Assembly: GCA_025360715.1 (NCBI GenBank)
Contig: JANYBS010000052.1
Coordinates: 1 to 58,012, forward strand
Source of the DNA: Candidatus Eiseniibacteriota bacterium
GTDB taxonomy: Bacteria; Eisenbacteria; RBG-16-71-46
Length of the DNA: 58,012 nucleotides
Direction: 5' to 3'
Made by a program: the position numbers and the translations under genes. Positions within the stretch are counted from its first letter, which is position 1, and each line of letters begins with the position of its first letter. This document shows positions 26,862 through 36,148 of the stretch, in pieces. The notes beneath the pieces were generated by a model that worked only from the letters and a program-made list of their open reading frames with translations, searched no databases and had not been told where the DNA came from.

Positions 26862-28238
26862 CTACTTGCCGGTGTAGTGCTGGTCGGCCACGTCGAGCGC
26901 CTTGTCGATGGCGGCCAGGCCCTCGCGGACCTCGTCGTCGCTCGTCGTGCACGGCGGCGTGACTTGCAGGCGGTTGAAATGCGCGAAGGGCCATACACCA
27001 CCCTTCTTGCATGCGCCCATGAGTTCCATCATCGGCTTGGCCGCAGCACCGCTGGCGTTGAACGGCACGAGCGGCTCGCGCGTGCCGCGGTCCTTGACCA
27101 ACTCGATCGCCCAGAACACGCCGAGTCCGCGGACCTCGCCGACGCTTGGGTGCTTGGCCATGATCTTCTGCAGCTCGGGCCCGATCACGTCGGTGCCCAG
27201 GTGCCGCGCGTGCTCGATGATCTTCTCTTCCTTGAAGATGCCGATGCTCGCGACGACCGACGCACAGGCCAGCGGATGGCCCGAGTACGTGAGACCGCCA
27301 TGGAAAGGGCGCTCGCGGAACGTTTCGGCGACCTTGCGGCTGATGACCACGCCGCCGATCGGGACGTAGCCCGAGTTGGAGCCCTTGGCGAACGTGATCA
27401 GGTCGGGGACCACGTTCCATTTGTTGACCGCGAACCACTCGCCGCAGCGTCCGAAACCCGCCATGACCTCGTCGCAGATCATCATGATGCCATGCTGGTC
27501 GCAGAGCGCGCGCACACCGGCGAGATAGCCATCGGGCGGCACCAGGATGCCGTTCGTGCCGACGACCGTCTCGAGGATGATCGCCGCGACGGTGTGCGGG
27601 CCTTCAACCATGAGCACGTTCGCCAGATGCTCGAGCGCGCGCTGGCACTCTTCGGCGGCATCCTTGGCGTAGAACGCGGAGCGATATGGATAGGGCCCCC
27701 AGAACTTGACCGCGCCGGCCGCGCCCGGCTCGTTGGCCCAGCGGCGCGGATCGCCGGTGAGCGTGATCGACGTGCCGGTGGCGCCGTGATAGCTGCGGTA
27801 CGCGCTCATCACCTTGTGGCGGCCCGTATGCACGCGCGCCATGCGCACGGCATTCTCGACGGCCTCGGTGCCACCGTTCGTGAAGAACACCATGTCGAGG
27901 TCGCCCGGCGCGAGTTCGGCGATCAGGCGCGCGCATTCGCTGCGCATGTCATTCGCCATGCTCGGCGCGATCGTGCACAGGCGGCCGGCCTGTTCCTGGA
28001 TCGCCGCGACCAGCTTGGGATGCTGGTGGCCGATGTTCACGTTCACGAGCTGGCTCGAGAAGTCGAGCCACGAGTTGCCCAAGGCGTCCCACATGCGCGA
28101 GCCCTTGGCTCCGGCGATGACGACGGGATCGATCAGGCCCTGCGCCGACCACGAATGGAACACATGCTTGCGGTCATTGGCGTGGGCATCGGCCAGATAC
28201 GGCGAGGCCGGCGTGGACAGCATGTCGGTAGGGTTCAT
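26862..28238 (-). CDS. Class III (omega) PLP-dependent aminotransferase
   Basis: The 458-residue protein is a fold-type I, class III aminotransferase. It has the N-terminal HVFHSWSAQ region, the cofactor phosphate loop NGGTEAVENAVRMAR, the aspartate of the MMICDEVMAGFGR segment and the Schiff-base lysine in FAKGSNSGYVPIG. The sequence is closest in style to taurine-pyruvate/beta-alanine-type and generic aspartate aminotransferase family proteins; amino donor and acceptor cannot be fixed. It is a single gene bounded by a strong hairpin downstream and a divergent secreted-protein gene upstream. Confidence 0.87.
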   Translation of the reverse strand: MNPTDMLSTPASPYLADAHANDRKHVFHSWSAQGLIDPVVIAGAKGSRMWDALGNSWLDFSSQLVNVNIGHQHPKLVAAIQEQAGRLCTIAPSMANDMRSECARLIAELAPGDLDMVFFTNGGTEAVENAVRMARVHTGRHKVMSAYRSYHGATGTSITLTGDPRRWANEPGAAGAVKFWGPYPYRSAFYAKDAAEECQRALEHLANVLMVEGPHTVAAIILETVVGTNGILVPPDGYLAGVRALCDQHGIMMICDEVMAGFGRCGEWFAVNKWNVVPDLITFAKGSNSGYVPIGGVVISRKVAETFRERPFHGGLTYSGHPLACASVVASIGIFKEEKIIEHARHLGTDVIGPELQKIMAKHPSVGEVRGLGVFWAIELVKDRGTREPLVPFNASGAAAKPMMELMGACKKGGVWPFAHFNRLQVTPPCTTSDDEVREGLAAIDKALDVADQHYTGK

Positions 28239-28348
28239 GCGGCAACTCTAGCGCAGATACAAGGTGACTGCAGGTCGATGCCGAGCGCGGCGACCGGCAG
28301 GGGCGGGAAGTCCGAAGCTCGCCACTCTCGCGGGAATCCCATCTCACC

Positions 28349-28375
28349 GGGCCAATTCCCACAGGGCCAATTCCC
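28349..28375. repeat. Direct repeat of GGGCCAATTCCC in the divergent promoter region
   Basis: GGGCCAATTCCC occurs at 28349-28360 and 28364-28375, a 15-base period, between the divergent aminotransferase and sugar-dehydrogenase-like genes. It could be a tandem operator, but nothing else supports that. Confidence 0.4.
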
Positions 28376-28465
28376 CCATTGTCCGGCGCGGGCGGCAACC
28401 TCTAGAATCATGGGACCCGTTCCTCCTCTGGCCAGTCCGCCTTCTTCCTCCCGGAGTCTCCCTGC

Positions 28466-31400
28466 ATGCGCAAGGGGCTGGCATCACTCTGCTTGCTGAT
28501 CGGCGTCGCGGTGTCCTCGCTCGCCGCGTGTTCCTCCATCGCCGTCGCGCTCCCGACGAATTTCGTCTGGGACGACGCCGCTCCCGGCGCGGGCTTCGAC
28601 ACGCCCACGGGCATGGCGTTCTTTCCCGATGGCCGCATGATCGTCCTCGAGAAGCAGGGCGTCGCGTGGGTCGTCCAGAACGGCATCAAGCTTCCCGTGC
28701 CGCTCTGGTCGTCGACCGACGAGATCCTGAACAACGGCGACCGCGGGCTCATCAGTGTTGCGGTCGACCCGAACTACGCCAGCAACCACTTCATCTATTT
28801 CTCCTACGTGGTCGACCCCGACTCGAACGGCGTCGATGACAACGATGTCGCGTTCGGCCGCGTCACGCGCTACCGCACCAGCGCCGCCGACTCGAACGTC
28901 GTCGATCCCACCAGTCGCACGATCCTGCTTGGCGCGAGCTGGGCCGACGGCGTGTTGAGCGGTTCGGACTCGCACACGATCGACGCGCTGCGCTTCGGCA
29001 CCGATGGCAGCTTGTTGCTCACCGCCGGCGAGGGCGCGCTTTACACGCAGGTCGATCAAGGCGGCGCGACGCCGAACCTGTTCCTGCCCGGCCGCGGCGA
29101 TCCGTACGAGGACATCGGCTCGTTCCGCTCGCAGTCCGTGAGCAGCTTCGGCGGCAAACTGATCCGCATCAATCCGCTCACAGGGCAGGGATACCCGAGC
29201 AACCCGTTCTACGACGGCAACCTGAACTCCAAGCGCTCGAAGATCTTCGCGTACGGCTTTCGCAATCCGTGGCGCTTCAGCATCAAGCCCAACACGGGCA
29301 GCACGAACGTGACGGCGGGATCGCCCGGCACGATCTACGTGGGCAACCTGGGCCTGAACTCGTGGGAAGCGCTCGATGTGGTGCGCACCGGTGGCGCGAA
29401 TTTCGGATGGCCCTGCTGGGAGGGGCCCGAACAGCGATTCGAGTTCTCGATCGCGACGCCCGCGCACAACGATTGCAGCTCCATGGGCACAAGCGACAAT
29501 CCCTTGCAGCGCACGGCGCCGGCGTTCTACTACAACCACACCGATTCGTCGTTGTCGTCGCCGTCGGGCCTGCTCGGCAACGGCCTGACGGGCGGTATCT
29601 TCTACAATGGCCCGTACTATCCCACGCAATATCGCGGTGCCTACTTCTTCGCCGACTTCGGTCAAGGCTGGCTCAAGGTCGCCACCGTGGACGCGAACGA
29701 CCACATCACCAGCGTGGCCGACATGGAACCGTGGCTCGCGGGCCCGGTGGACTTCGCCGCTGATCCCATCTCGGGCGATATCTTCTACGTGTCGATCTAC
29801 GATCAGGTCGTGCGCCACCTGCGCTGGACCGGGCCCGTGAACGGCAACCTGCCGCCCGTCGCCGTGGCCACGGGCACGCCGACGCTGGGCGTGGCTCCCC
29901 TGAACGTGACTTACAGCACCGCCGGCTCTTCGGACCCCGATGGCAATCCACTCACGTTCAACTGGAACTTCGGTGACGGCACCGGCTCCACGAGCAGCGC
30001 GCCATCGCATTCCTATTCGACGCCGGGCACTTACTACTCCGTGCTCACCGCGAACGATGGCAGGGGCGGGACGTCGAAGGACACCGTGATCGTCGTGGCG
30101 GTGCAGGCCTCCATCTTCCCGACCACGAATATCCTCGACGACTTCAATCGCGTCGACGGTGCAGTGGGTCCCGCGTGGGATGGCGGCACGCAGGCGATGG
30201 TGATCAGCGCCAACACGCTCGCGCTGACAGGCGGCGGAGGCTGGGGTCTGTTCGATTCGCCGATCTTCTCAGCGAATCAGGAGGCCTATTACACTTTTGC
30301 CACGGCACCTTCGGCCACAGGTCAGCACAATCTGTATCTCAAGGGCCAGGGCAAGAACCTTTTCGACGGTTGTGTGAAAGTCTCGTACGATTCCGCAGGA
30401 ACGACGGCATCGGTGTGGACCTACGATGGGATCGCCGGCTGGGTGAAGCGCGGCGGCCCGTATGCCGCATCATTCGCCGCCGGAGACCGCTTCGGCGCGC
30501 GCGCCTATGCGGATGGCTCGGTGCAGGTGTTCAAGAATGCCACCTTGCTGGGCACGGCCAAGATCACCACTTGGCCGTTCTATGCGGTAGGCGGCCGCGT
30601 CGGGCTCGAGATCATCTCGACCACCGCGCATGTCGATGACTTCGGTGGCGGCGATGCGGTGGTGAACGGCAACCTGCCGCCGACGATCGCGATCCTGACG
30701 CCCGCGAACGGCCTGTTCTACACCGCCGGCGACAGCATTCGTCTCACGTGCAGCGCGACCGATGACAAGGACGCGACTGCGGCACTCAAATACCGTTGGG
30801 ACGTGGACCTGAACCATAACAACCACGTGCACCCGGGGCAGTTGACCTCTACCAACAAGACCGCGGCATTCATGGCGCAGAATCACGACGACGGCAGCGG
30901 TGTGTCGTACACGATCCGGCTCAAGGTGACCGACAGCGGCGGCTTGAGCACCACGAAGAGCGTGCAGATCTGGCCGAATGTGGACCTGCGTTCCACGTCG
31001 CTGCTGAACCTGCCGGACACGGTCACGACCTCGCAGGCGGCGACCTACCGATTCACCGTGCGCAATTCCGGCACGATGCCGGCGCCGTTCTCGCACTGGC
31101 AGCTCACGGCGTCGAACGGCGTCACACTGGCGCAGGGCGATACGGCGGTCGCAGCCGGCGCGACGGTGACGATCCAGCGTATCGTTCCGCCGGTCCTGCC
31201 TGCGGGCAAGTACACGCTGCGCGTGACGCTCGACACGCTCATTGCGGTCCATGAGTCGGTGGAGACCAACAACTTCCGCACGAAGGTCCTGGTCGTGAGG
31301 CAGACGACCACCGGCGTCGACGACGTGATCGACCGCTTGGCACTTTCGGCGGTGTATCCGAATCCGGGCCACGGCGAAATCGGGCTCGCGCTCGACCTGC

Positions 31401-31609
31401 CGAGCGAAGCCAGCGTCGCGATGAGCGTGTTCGACCTTCAGGGCCGCGAGGTCTATCGCGCACCCGCGCAGGTGCGCGCTGCCGGCCACTGGAATCTCAC
31501 ATGGTCCGGGCGCAACGCCGTTGGCGCCCCGGCGCCCGCCGGCTTGTACCTGGCGCGCGTGCAGGTGGGCAATGACTCCTACACGCGGCGTTTCGTGCTC
31601 GTCGAGTAG
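28466..31609 (+). CDS. Secreted glucose/sorbosone dehydrogenase-like protein with PKD and CARDB domains and C-terminal sorting module
   Basis: The 1047-residue protein has an N-terminal signal (LASLCLLIGVAVSSLAAC, possibly a lipoprotein). The GSDH-type six-bladed propeller follows at about 40-450 (FFPDGRMIVLEKQG, DRGLISVAVDPNY, SFGGKLIRINPLTG, FAYGFRNPWRFS, GWPCWEG). A PKD domain (about 462-545), a concanavalin/laminin-like region (about 550-725), a second Ig/PKD-like region (about 730-840) and a CARDB domain (about 850-940) come next. The FlgD-like C-terminal module follows from about 955 (SAVYPNPGHG, VFDLQGREVY). The propeller is the quinoprotein dehydrogenase fold. Extracellular sugar oxidation is plausible, but PQQ dependence is not shown. 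ATG start has GGAG nine bases upstream. Confidence 0.88.
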   Translation: MRKGLASLCLLIGVAVSSLAACSSIAVALPTNFVWDDAAPGAGFDTPTGMAFFPDGRMIVLEKQGVAWVVQNGIKLPVPLWSSTDEILNNGDRGLISVAVDPNYASNHFIYFSYVVDPDSNGVDDNDVAFGRVTRYRTSAADSNVVDPTSRTILLGASWADGVLSGSDSHTIDALRFGTDGSLLLTAGEGALYTQVDQGGATPNLFLPGRGDPYEDIGSFRSQSVSSFGGKLIRINPLTGQGYPSNPFYDGNLNSKRSKIFAYGFRNPWRFSIKPNTGSTNVTAGSPGTIYVGNLGLNSWEALDVVRTGGANFGWPCWEGPEQRFEFSIATPAHNDCSSMGTSDNPLQRTAPAFYYNHTDSSLSSPSGLLGNGLTGGIFYNGPYYPTQYRGAYFFADFGQGWLKVATVDANDHITSVADMEPWLAGPVDFAADPISGDIFYVSIYDQVVRHLRWTGPVNGNLPPVAVATGTPTLGVAPLNVTYSTAGSSDPDGNPLTFNWNFGDGTGSTSSAPSHSYSTPGTYYSVLTANDGRGGTSKDTVIVVAVQASIFPTTNILDDFNRVDGAVGPAWDGGTQAMVISANTLALTGGGGWGLFDSPIFSANQEAYYTFATAPSATGQHNLYLKGQGKNLFDGCVKVSYDSAGTTASVWTYDGIAGWVKRGGPYAASFAAGDRFGARAYADGSVQVFKNATLLGTAKITTWPFYAVGGRVGLEIISTTAHVDDFGGGDAVVNGNLPPTIAILTPANGLFYTAGDSIRLTCSATDDKDATAALKYRWDVDLNHNNHVHPGQLTSTNKTAAFMAQNHDDGSGVSYTIRLKVTDSGGLSTTKSVQIWPNVDLRSTSLLNLPDTVTTSQAATYRFTVRNSGTMPAPFSHWQLTASNGVTLAQGDTAVAAGATVTIQRIVPPVLPAGKYTLRVTLDTLIAVHESVETNNFRTKVLVVRQTTTGVDDVIDRLALSAVYPNPGHGEIGLALDLPSEASVAMSVFDLQGREVYRAPAQVRAAGHWNLTWSGRNAVGAPAPAGLYLARVQVGNDSYTRRFVLVE

Positions 31610-31753
31610 CGCCGACAGGTCCATAACTCCCCGTCAATCCCGCGCCTGTACTGGCCGAAAACCCCTCTGTGGCCAGGGCCGGCCGCTGGGGATCCTCCCC
31701 GCGTACCGGCGCTTGGCGTGACGTCGACCGCGACGAGGGCGAGGGGGCCCGCG

Positions 31754-33871
31754 ATGGCGAGCGCATCGGTCATCCGCGCCGAGCTCGACCGCATCCAGAC
31801 ATGCCTTACGCTCGGCGATCACTCCCGGGCGGCGGCGCTGGGTGAGGCGCTTCTCGAGCGCGCGCCCGGGCAGACGCAGCTTCGAGCCTTGCTGGGCCGG
31901 CTTGCGCTCCACGCCGGCGATCCGGCCCGCGCGGCCCGGCACCTGAAGCTCGCCGCGGCGCTGGCACCGGGGCAGGCGGACGTGTACGCCGATCTCGCTG
32001 CGGCGCTCGCGGACGGCGCGGATCACGACGGCGCGGAGGCAGCGGCGCAGACCGCGCTCGAGATCGACGCCGGTCTGGTGAGCGCGCTCAATGTGCTGGG
32101 CAACATGCTCTCGGCGCGCGGTGAGCATGAACGTGCGCTCGAGGCGTTCGCGCGCGCGCTCTCGCGCGAGCCGCGTATCGCGCTTCTGCATGCGAACCGG
32201 GCCGCGGCGCTGCGGCGCGCGGGCCGCTACGACGACGCGTTGCACGCGCTCGCGCAGGCGGCCGAACTGGCGCCGGGCGAGCCGGCGTTGCGATTGCAGC
32301 AGGCGGCGCTGCTGCAGGAGTGCGGCCGTGCGAGCGAAGCGCTGCCATTGGCGTTGGCGCTCGCGCAGGCGCAACCGTCGTCGCCGGCGGCGTTCCAGTG
32401 CCTCGCGCGCGTGCTCGCGGATCTGGCAGATCAGGAAGCCGCCGAGGCCGCGTGGCGCCAGGCGATCACGTTGGCACCCGACGACGCTGCGCTGCACTAC
32501 GAGTTCGGGTGCTGGGCGCATGCGCAGGGGCGCTTCGCGGATGCGCGCGAACTCGCCAGCGCGGCGGCCCGGCTGGCGCCGCAATGGTTCGAGCCGCACG
32601 TGCGCGCGGCGCAGGCTGCTCTGGAACTGGCGCTCCCGGCCGAAGCGCTCGCACATGCCGAGCAGGCGCTGGCGCTGCAGCCGCGCCAGGTCGATGCGCT
32701 GCAGGCCATGGGGCAGGCGCTGCGCGCACTTGCGCGGCCCGAGGAAGCGACCCTTGCGTGGCGCGCGGCGGCCGAGCAGGCGCCCGGGCGGATCGAGACC
32801 TGGTGCAACCTCGCTGCGGCCGCGCTCGATATGGGCCGGCTCGACGATGCCGAGGGTTTCGCGCGTGAAGCCCTCGCGCGCGATGCGTCGTGCGCCGAGG
32901 CGCAGTGGTCGCTCGCGCACATTCAGCTCACGCGTAACGAACTCGCGCCGGGCTGGGACGCGTACGAGTCGCGCGTTCGCCGCTCCAGTGCGCGCGAGCT
33001 CGCCCATTCGTATCCACACTGGGACGGCGCGCCGCTCGCGGGCAAGGTGCTGCTCGTGACCGCGGAGCAAGGCGTGGGCGATGAGCTGCAGTTCGCCTCG
33101 TGTGTGGGCGACGTGGCGCAGCTGGCCGCGAAAGTCGTGCTCGAGTGCGACGCGCGGTTGGTGGCGATGTTCCAGCGCGCGTTCCCGCAGACGCTTGTCA
33201 TCGCCCGGCTCGCGCGCGCTGAGGACTATCCCGCCGATGCGCCCAGGCCCGACGCCCAAGTCGCCATCGGCAGCCTGCCGCGCTTCTTCCGCCGCAGTGA
33301 AGCGGCATTCCCGTCGCGCTCGGCGTATCTGAGCGCCGACCCCGCGCGCGTGCAAGCGTGGCGCACGCGCCTTGCCGCGCTCGGGCCCGGCCGCAAGGTG
33401 GGCATCGCGTGGCGTGGCGGCAAGGAAGCGCTCGTGCAACGCGCACGTTCGATCGCGCTCGAGCGCTGGGCTGTGCTCGCAGGCCTGCCCGATGTGCAGT
33501 GGGTCTGCCTGCAGTACGGCGACCGCGCGGACGAGATCGCCCGGGCGCATGCAGTGGGATTGCATGTGCAAGACTGGGCCGACGCGGATCCGCTGCGCGA
33601 TCTGGACGGGCACGCCGCGCAGATCGCCGCACTCGATGCGGTGATCTCGATCGACAACGCGACTGTGCACATGGCCGGCGCACTTGGCGTTCCGACATGG
33701 GTGCTGCTGCCGTGCGTCAGTGACTGGCGCTGGCAAGTCGGCCGCGAGGACTCCCCGTGGTATCCGTCGTTGCGCCTCTTCCGCCAGCACCGGGCGGGCG
33801 ACTGGGATGACGTCTTCGCGCGCGTGCGCACGGCGTGGAACGTGACGCCGGCGGGGGTGCCGGGGCGCTGA
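31754..33871 (+). CDS. TPR protein with C-terminal glycosyltransferase-9-like domain
   Basis: I chose the ATG at 31754 because GAGGGG lies upstream; the frame extends to a GTG at 31718. Of 705 residues, about 1-400 form roughly eleven Ala-rich tetratricopeptide repeats (LGRLALHAGDPARAARHLKLAAAL, VLGNMLSARGEHERALEAFARAL). From about 420 the sequence switches to a GT-B fold typical of the TPR-glycosyltransferase family 9/heptosyltransferase-like group (LLVTAEQGVGDELQFA, GIAWRGG, DAVISIDNATVHMAGALGVPTWVLLP). The donor-binding segment near IDNATVHMAGAL is well preserved. Proteins of this type modify flagellin, pilin or surface glycans; the partner here is unknown. Confidence 0.85.
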   Translation: MASASVIRAELDRIQTCLTLGDHSRAAALGEALLERAPGQTQLRALLGRLALHAGDPARAARHLKLAAALAPGQADVYADLAAALADGADHDGAEAAAQTALEIDAGLVSALNVLGNMLSARGEHERALEAFARALSREPRIALLHANRAAALRRAGRYDDALHALAQAAELAPGEPALRLQQAALLQECGRASEALPLALALAQAQPSSPAAFQCLARVLADLADQEAAEAAWRQAITLAPDDAALHYEFGCWAHAQGRFADARELASAAARLAPQWFEPHVRAAQAALELALPAEALAHAEQALALQPRQVDALQAMGQALRALARPEEATLAWRAAAEQAPGRIETWCNLAAAALDMGRLDDAEGFAREALARDASCAEAQWSLAHIQLTRNELAPGWDAYESRVRRSSARELAHSYPHWDGAPLAGKVLLVTAEQGVGDELQFASCVGDVAQLAAKVVLECDARLVAMFQRAFPQTLVIARLARAEDYPADAPRPDAQVAIGSLPRFFRRSEAAFPSRSAYLSADPARVQAWRTRLAALGPGRKVGIAWRGGKEALVQRARSIALERWAVLAGLPDVQWVCLQYGDRADEIARAHAVGLHVQDWADADPLRDLDGHAAQIAALDAVISIDNATVHMAGALGVPTWVLLPCVSDWRWQVGREDSPWYPSLRLFRQHRAGDWDDVFARVRTAWNVTPAGVPGR

Positions 33872-33878
33872 GGCAGCC

Positions 33879-34196
33879 TCAGCGCTTGCCACCCTCCTTG
33901 TATTTGTCGCCGCGCACGACGGCGACGTCGGTCGTCCACGCCACCATCGCGTAGTGGGGGAAGTACTCCGTGGCCAGGTGCTCGAGCACCTGCTCGGCCA
34001 CGCGGTCCTCCATGAGCGACTCGATGCGCACGTTCTCGCCCGGCGTGGGACTCATACGCACGCCGCGCGCGCCGTCGCCGCGCGCATCGCTCACGGTCCA
34101 GCCAGATGCACCCATGCGCCGAAGGGTCTGTGTGAGGCGCTCTTCCAAGACCGATTCACAGACGATGGTGATCAGCCGCAGATGCATGGTGTGCAT
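33879..34196 (-). CDS. sbtB: PII-like signalling protein, probable SbtB
   Basis: The 105-residue protein has the PII-like ferredoxin fold: the core strand RLITIVCES, a T-loop region (ARGDGARGVRMSPTPGENVRIESLM), and the C-terminal YFPHYAMVAWTTDVAVVRGDKY. It starts one base after sbtA ends, with GGGAG six bases before the ATG, a fixed SbtA-SbtB gene pair. SbtB binds adenyl nucleotides and controls SbtA. The redox CGPxGC R-loop found at the C-terminus of cyanobacterial SbtB is absent. Assignment as sbtB is by sequence plus neighbour. Confidence 0.85.
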   Translation of the reverse strand: MHTMHLRLITIVCESVLEERLTQTLRRMGASGWTVSDARGDGARGVRMSPTPGENVRIESLMEDRVAEQVLEHLATEYFPHYAMVAWTTDVAVVRGDKYKEGGKR

Positions 34197-34197
34197 G

Positions 34198-35160
34198 TCA
34201 GACTCCCTTCACGGCGCGCGCGATGGCGTGGTAGAGCGGGATGCCCGCGACAAGGTTGAACGGGAACGTGATTGCCAACGCCGCGGTGAGCGAATAGGTG
34301 GGATTCGCGCTCGGCAGGTTGAGACGCGTCGCGGGCGGCGCGGCGATGTACGAAGCGCTGGCCGCCATCGCTGCAAGCACGGTGCAGCCGCCGACCGACA
34401 AGCCCACAAGCGCACCGAGCGCAGCGGCGATCGCGCCGTGGATCGCGGGCATGACGATCGCAAAGCCGAAGAGGAACGGGCCGACCTTACGCAGGTCGCC
34501 GATGCGGTCCGCGGCAACCACGCCCATCTCGAGGATGAACAACGTGAGGGCACCCTTGAAGCCGCCCTCGAAGAACGGCTGCACGGCCTTCCAGTGGGGC
34601 TCACCCATCAAGACGCCCACCATCAGTCCGCCCACGAGCAGGACCATCGTGCGGCCCGTGAGCACTTCATGCAGGGTCTCGCCCACGGGGCGGCCACCGC
34701 CGGTCTGCAGCAGCCCGATCGCGAGCGCGATATGGATGCCCGGGCTCTCGAGCAGCGTGAGCAGCGTGGGCATGAATCCCTCGGCAGGGGTGCCCATGGA
34801 CGTCACAAAGGTTTGCGCCGCGATGAATGTGACAGCCGAGACCGAACCGTAATGCGCCGCGATCGCGGCGCTGTCGGGGATCGTGAAGCGCCCAAGGTGG
34901 CGCAGGACCAGATAGCTCGTGATGGGCGTCAGTGCGCCGAGTAGGAGCGTGGCGCCGGCGGGACCTGCGAACTGATGCAGGTTCGCGTGGCTCAGCTCCA
35001 CACCGCCCTTCAGGCCAAGGGCGAAGAGCAGGTAGATCGAGAGCGACGCATACAGGTCCTTGGGAAGCTGGAACTCGCTGCGCGCCAGGCGCGCGACGAC
35101 GCCCAGAGTGAACGCGAGCACGATGGGCGAGAGCAGGTTCGTGCGCAGAACATCGAGCAT
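34198..35160 (-). CDS. sbtA: Sodium-dependent bicarbonate transporter SbtA
   Basis: The 320-residue protein has about ten membrane segments in two inverted halves, matching SbtA (former DUF897). Typical stretches are LSPIVLAFTLGVVARL, LSIYLLFALGLKGGVEL, AAHYGSVSAVTFIAA, FILEMGVVAADRIGDLR and AASASYIAAPPATR. I set the start at the ATG at 35160, which has GGAGG ten bases upstream; the longer frame is not family-like. SbtA imports bicarbonate with sodium in cyanobacteria, and homologues occur in many non-phototrophs. The downstream gene is its PII-like partner. A palindromic sequence upstream may bind a regulator. Confidence 0.92.
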   Translation of the reverse strand: MLDVLRTNLLSPIVLAFTLGVVARLARSEFQLPKDLYASLSIYLLFALGLKGGVELSHANLHQFAGPAGATLLLGALTPITSYLVLRHLGRFTIPDSAAIAAHYGSVSAVTFIAAQTFVTSMGTPAEGFMPTLLTLLESPGIHIALAIGLLQTGGGRPVGETLHEVLTGRTMVLLVGGLMVGVLMGEPHWKAVQPFFEGGFKGALTLFILEMGVVAADRIGDLRKVGPFLFGFAIVMPAIHGAIAAALGALVGLSVGGCTVLAAMAASASYIAAPPATRLNLPSANPTYSLTAALAITFPFNLVAGIPLYHAIARAVKGV

Positions 35161-35220
35161 GCCGCTTGATCCTCCGGTGGGAGACGGGCACGCCCACACG
35201 GCGACCCCATACGGATAATG

Positions 35221-35252
35221 TACGACATATAACACCTGAAAAACAAGTCGTA
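35221..35252. promoter_or_regulatory. Inverted repeat in an AT-rich spot upstream of sbtA
   Basis: TACGAC (35221-35226) and GTCGTA (35247-35252) flank a 20-base AT-rich spacer in the otherwise GC-rich DNA between the crotonase stop (35263) and sbtA start (35160). The position suits the sbtAB promoter and a dimeric regulator; no regulator is encoded next to it. Confidence 0.4.
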
Positions 35253-35262
35253 TTTTGAGGTC

Positions 35263-36108
35263 CTATTCGAACGCTCTGACGGCGGCGCTGGGCGGTGGGT
35301 CGGCCGCAGGGGCCGGCGCGCCGGCGCCGAAGCGGGGCTCGCGCTTCTCGGCGAACGCGCGGATCCCTTCGGCAGCGTCGCTCGAGGCCCAGCAGTCCGC
35401 TTGGGCCGCGCTCTCGGCCTCCAGCGCCTGCGCCAGCGTGCGGTGTTCGGCGGCGCGCAAGTTGGCCTTGAGCGCGCGCACGCTCGTCTGCGGCGCCGCC
35501 ACGAGACGCGCCGCGTAGCCAAGCCACATCGCATCGAACTCGGCCGCCGGCACGACGCGCTCGACGAGTCCCAGGCGCAACATCTCGGCGGCGTCGATCA
35601 GCTCGCCGCTCCAGCACAAGTCGAGCGCCTTGGCCACGCCCACGGCGCGCGTCAGCGACCACGAGCCGCCCCAGTCCACGTGCAGGCCGATGCGGATGAA
35701 CGTCTCGCCGAAGCGAGCGGCATCGGACGCCAGGCGCACGTCGCAGGCCAGCATGAGATTGGCGCCCGCGCCCGCAGCGACGCCGTTCACCGCCGCGATC
35801 ACCGGGATCTCGAACGCCGAGAGCCGGGTCACCAAGTCACGGCCGGCGTCGACCAGCGGCTGCAGGCCCTCGTAGCCCGCGCCGCGTCCCACCAGGTCGC
35901 GCATGAAGCCGACGTCGCCGCCCGAGCAGAACGCCTTGCCGGCACCGGTCAGCACGAGCACGCGCGCATCGCTTGTCGCCACCTGCTCGAGCGCTTCGAG
36001 CAACCGCTCGCGCATGTCACCGGCGAACGCGTTGAACTTCTCGGGGCGGTTCAGCGTGATGACGGCGACACCATCGTGGAACGCGAGCAGGATGTTCGAC
36101 TCCGGCAT
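35263..36108 (-). CDS. Enoyl-CoA hydratase/isomerase (crotonase) family protein, PaaG-like
   Basis: The 281-residue protein has the crotonase fold: ITLNRPEKFNAF, oxyanion-hole loops FCSGGDVGFM and GVAAGAGANLMLACDVRLAS, and FGETFIRIGLHVDWGGSWSL. The last motif lacks the hydratase glutamate pair and keeps an Asp, as in 1,2-epoxyphenylacetyl-CoA isomerase (PaaG), so an isomerase is more likely than a hydratase. The C-terminus ends in an Ala/Pro-rich tail not seen in the family core. The ATG has GGAG nine bases upstream. It stands alone among unrelated genes; no other beta-oxidation gene is near. Confidence 0.83.
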   Translation of the reverse strand: MPESNILLAFHDGVAVITLNRPEKFNAFAGDMRERLLEALEQVATSDARVLVLTGAGKAFCSGGDVGFMRDLVGRGAGYEGLQPLVDAGRDLVTRLSAFEIPVIAAVNGVAAGAGANLMLACDVRLASDAARFGETFIRIGLHVDWGGSWSLTRAVGVAKALDLCWSGELIDAAEMLRLGLVERVVPAAEFDAMWLGYAARLVAAPQTSVRALKANLRAAEHRTLAQALEAESAAQADCWASSDAAEGIRAFAEKREPRFGAGAPAPAADPPPSAAVRAFE

Positions 36109-36148
36109 GACGGGGCTCTCCGAAGACCTTGGGTGGCGGGTGTGTGGA

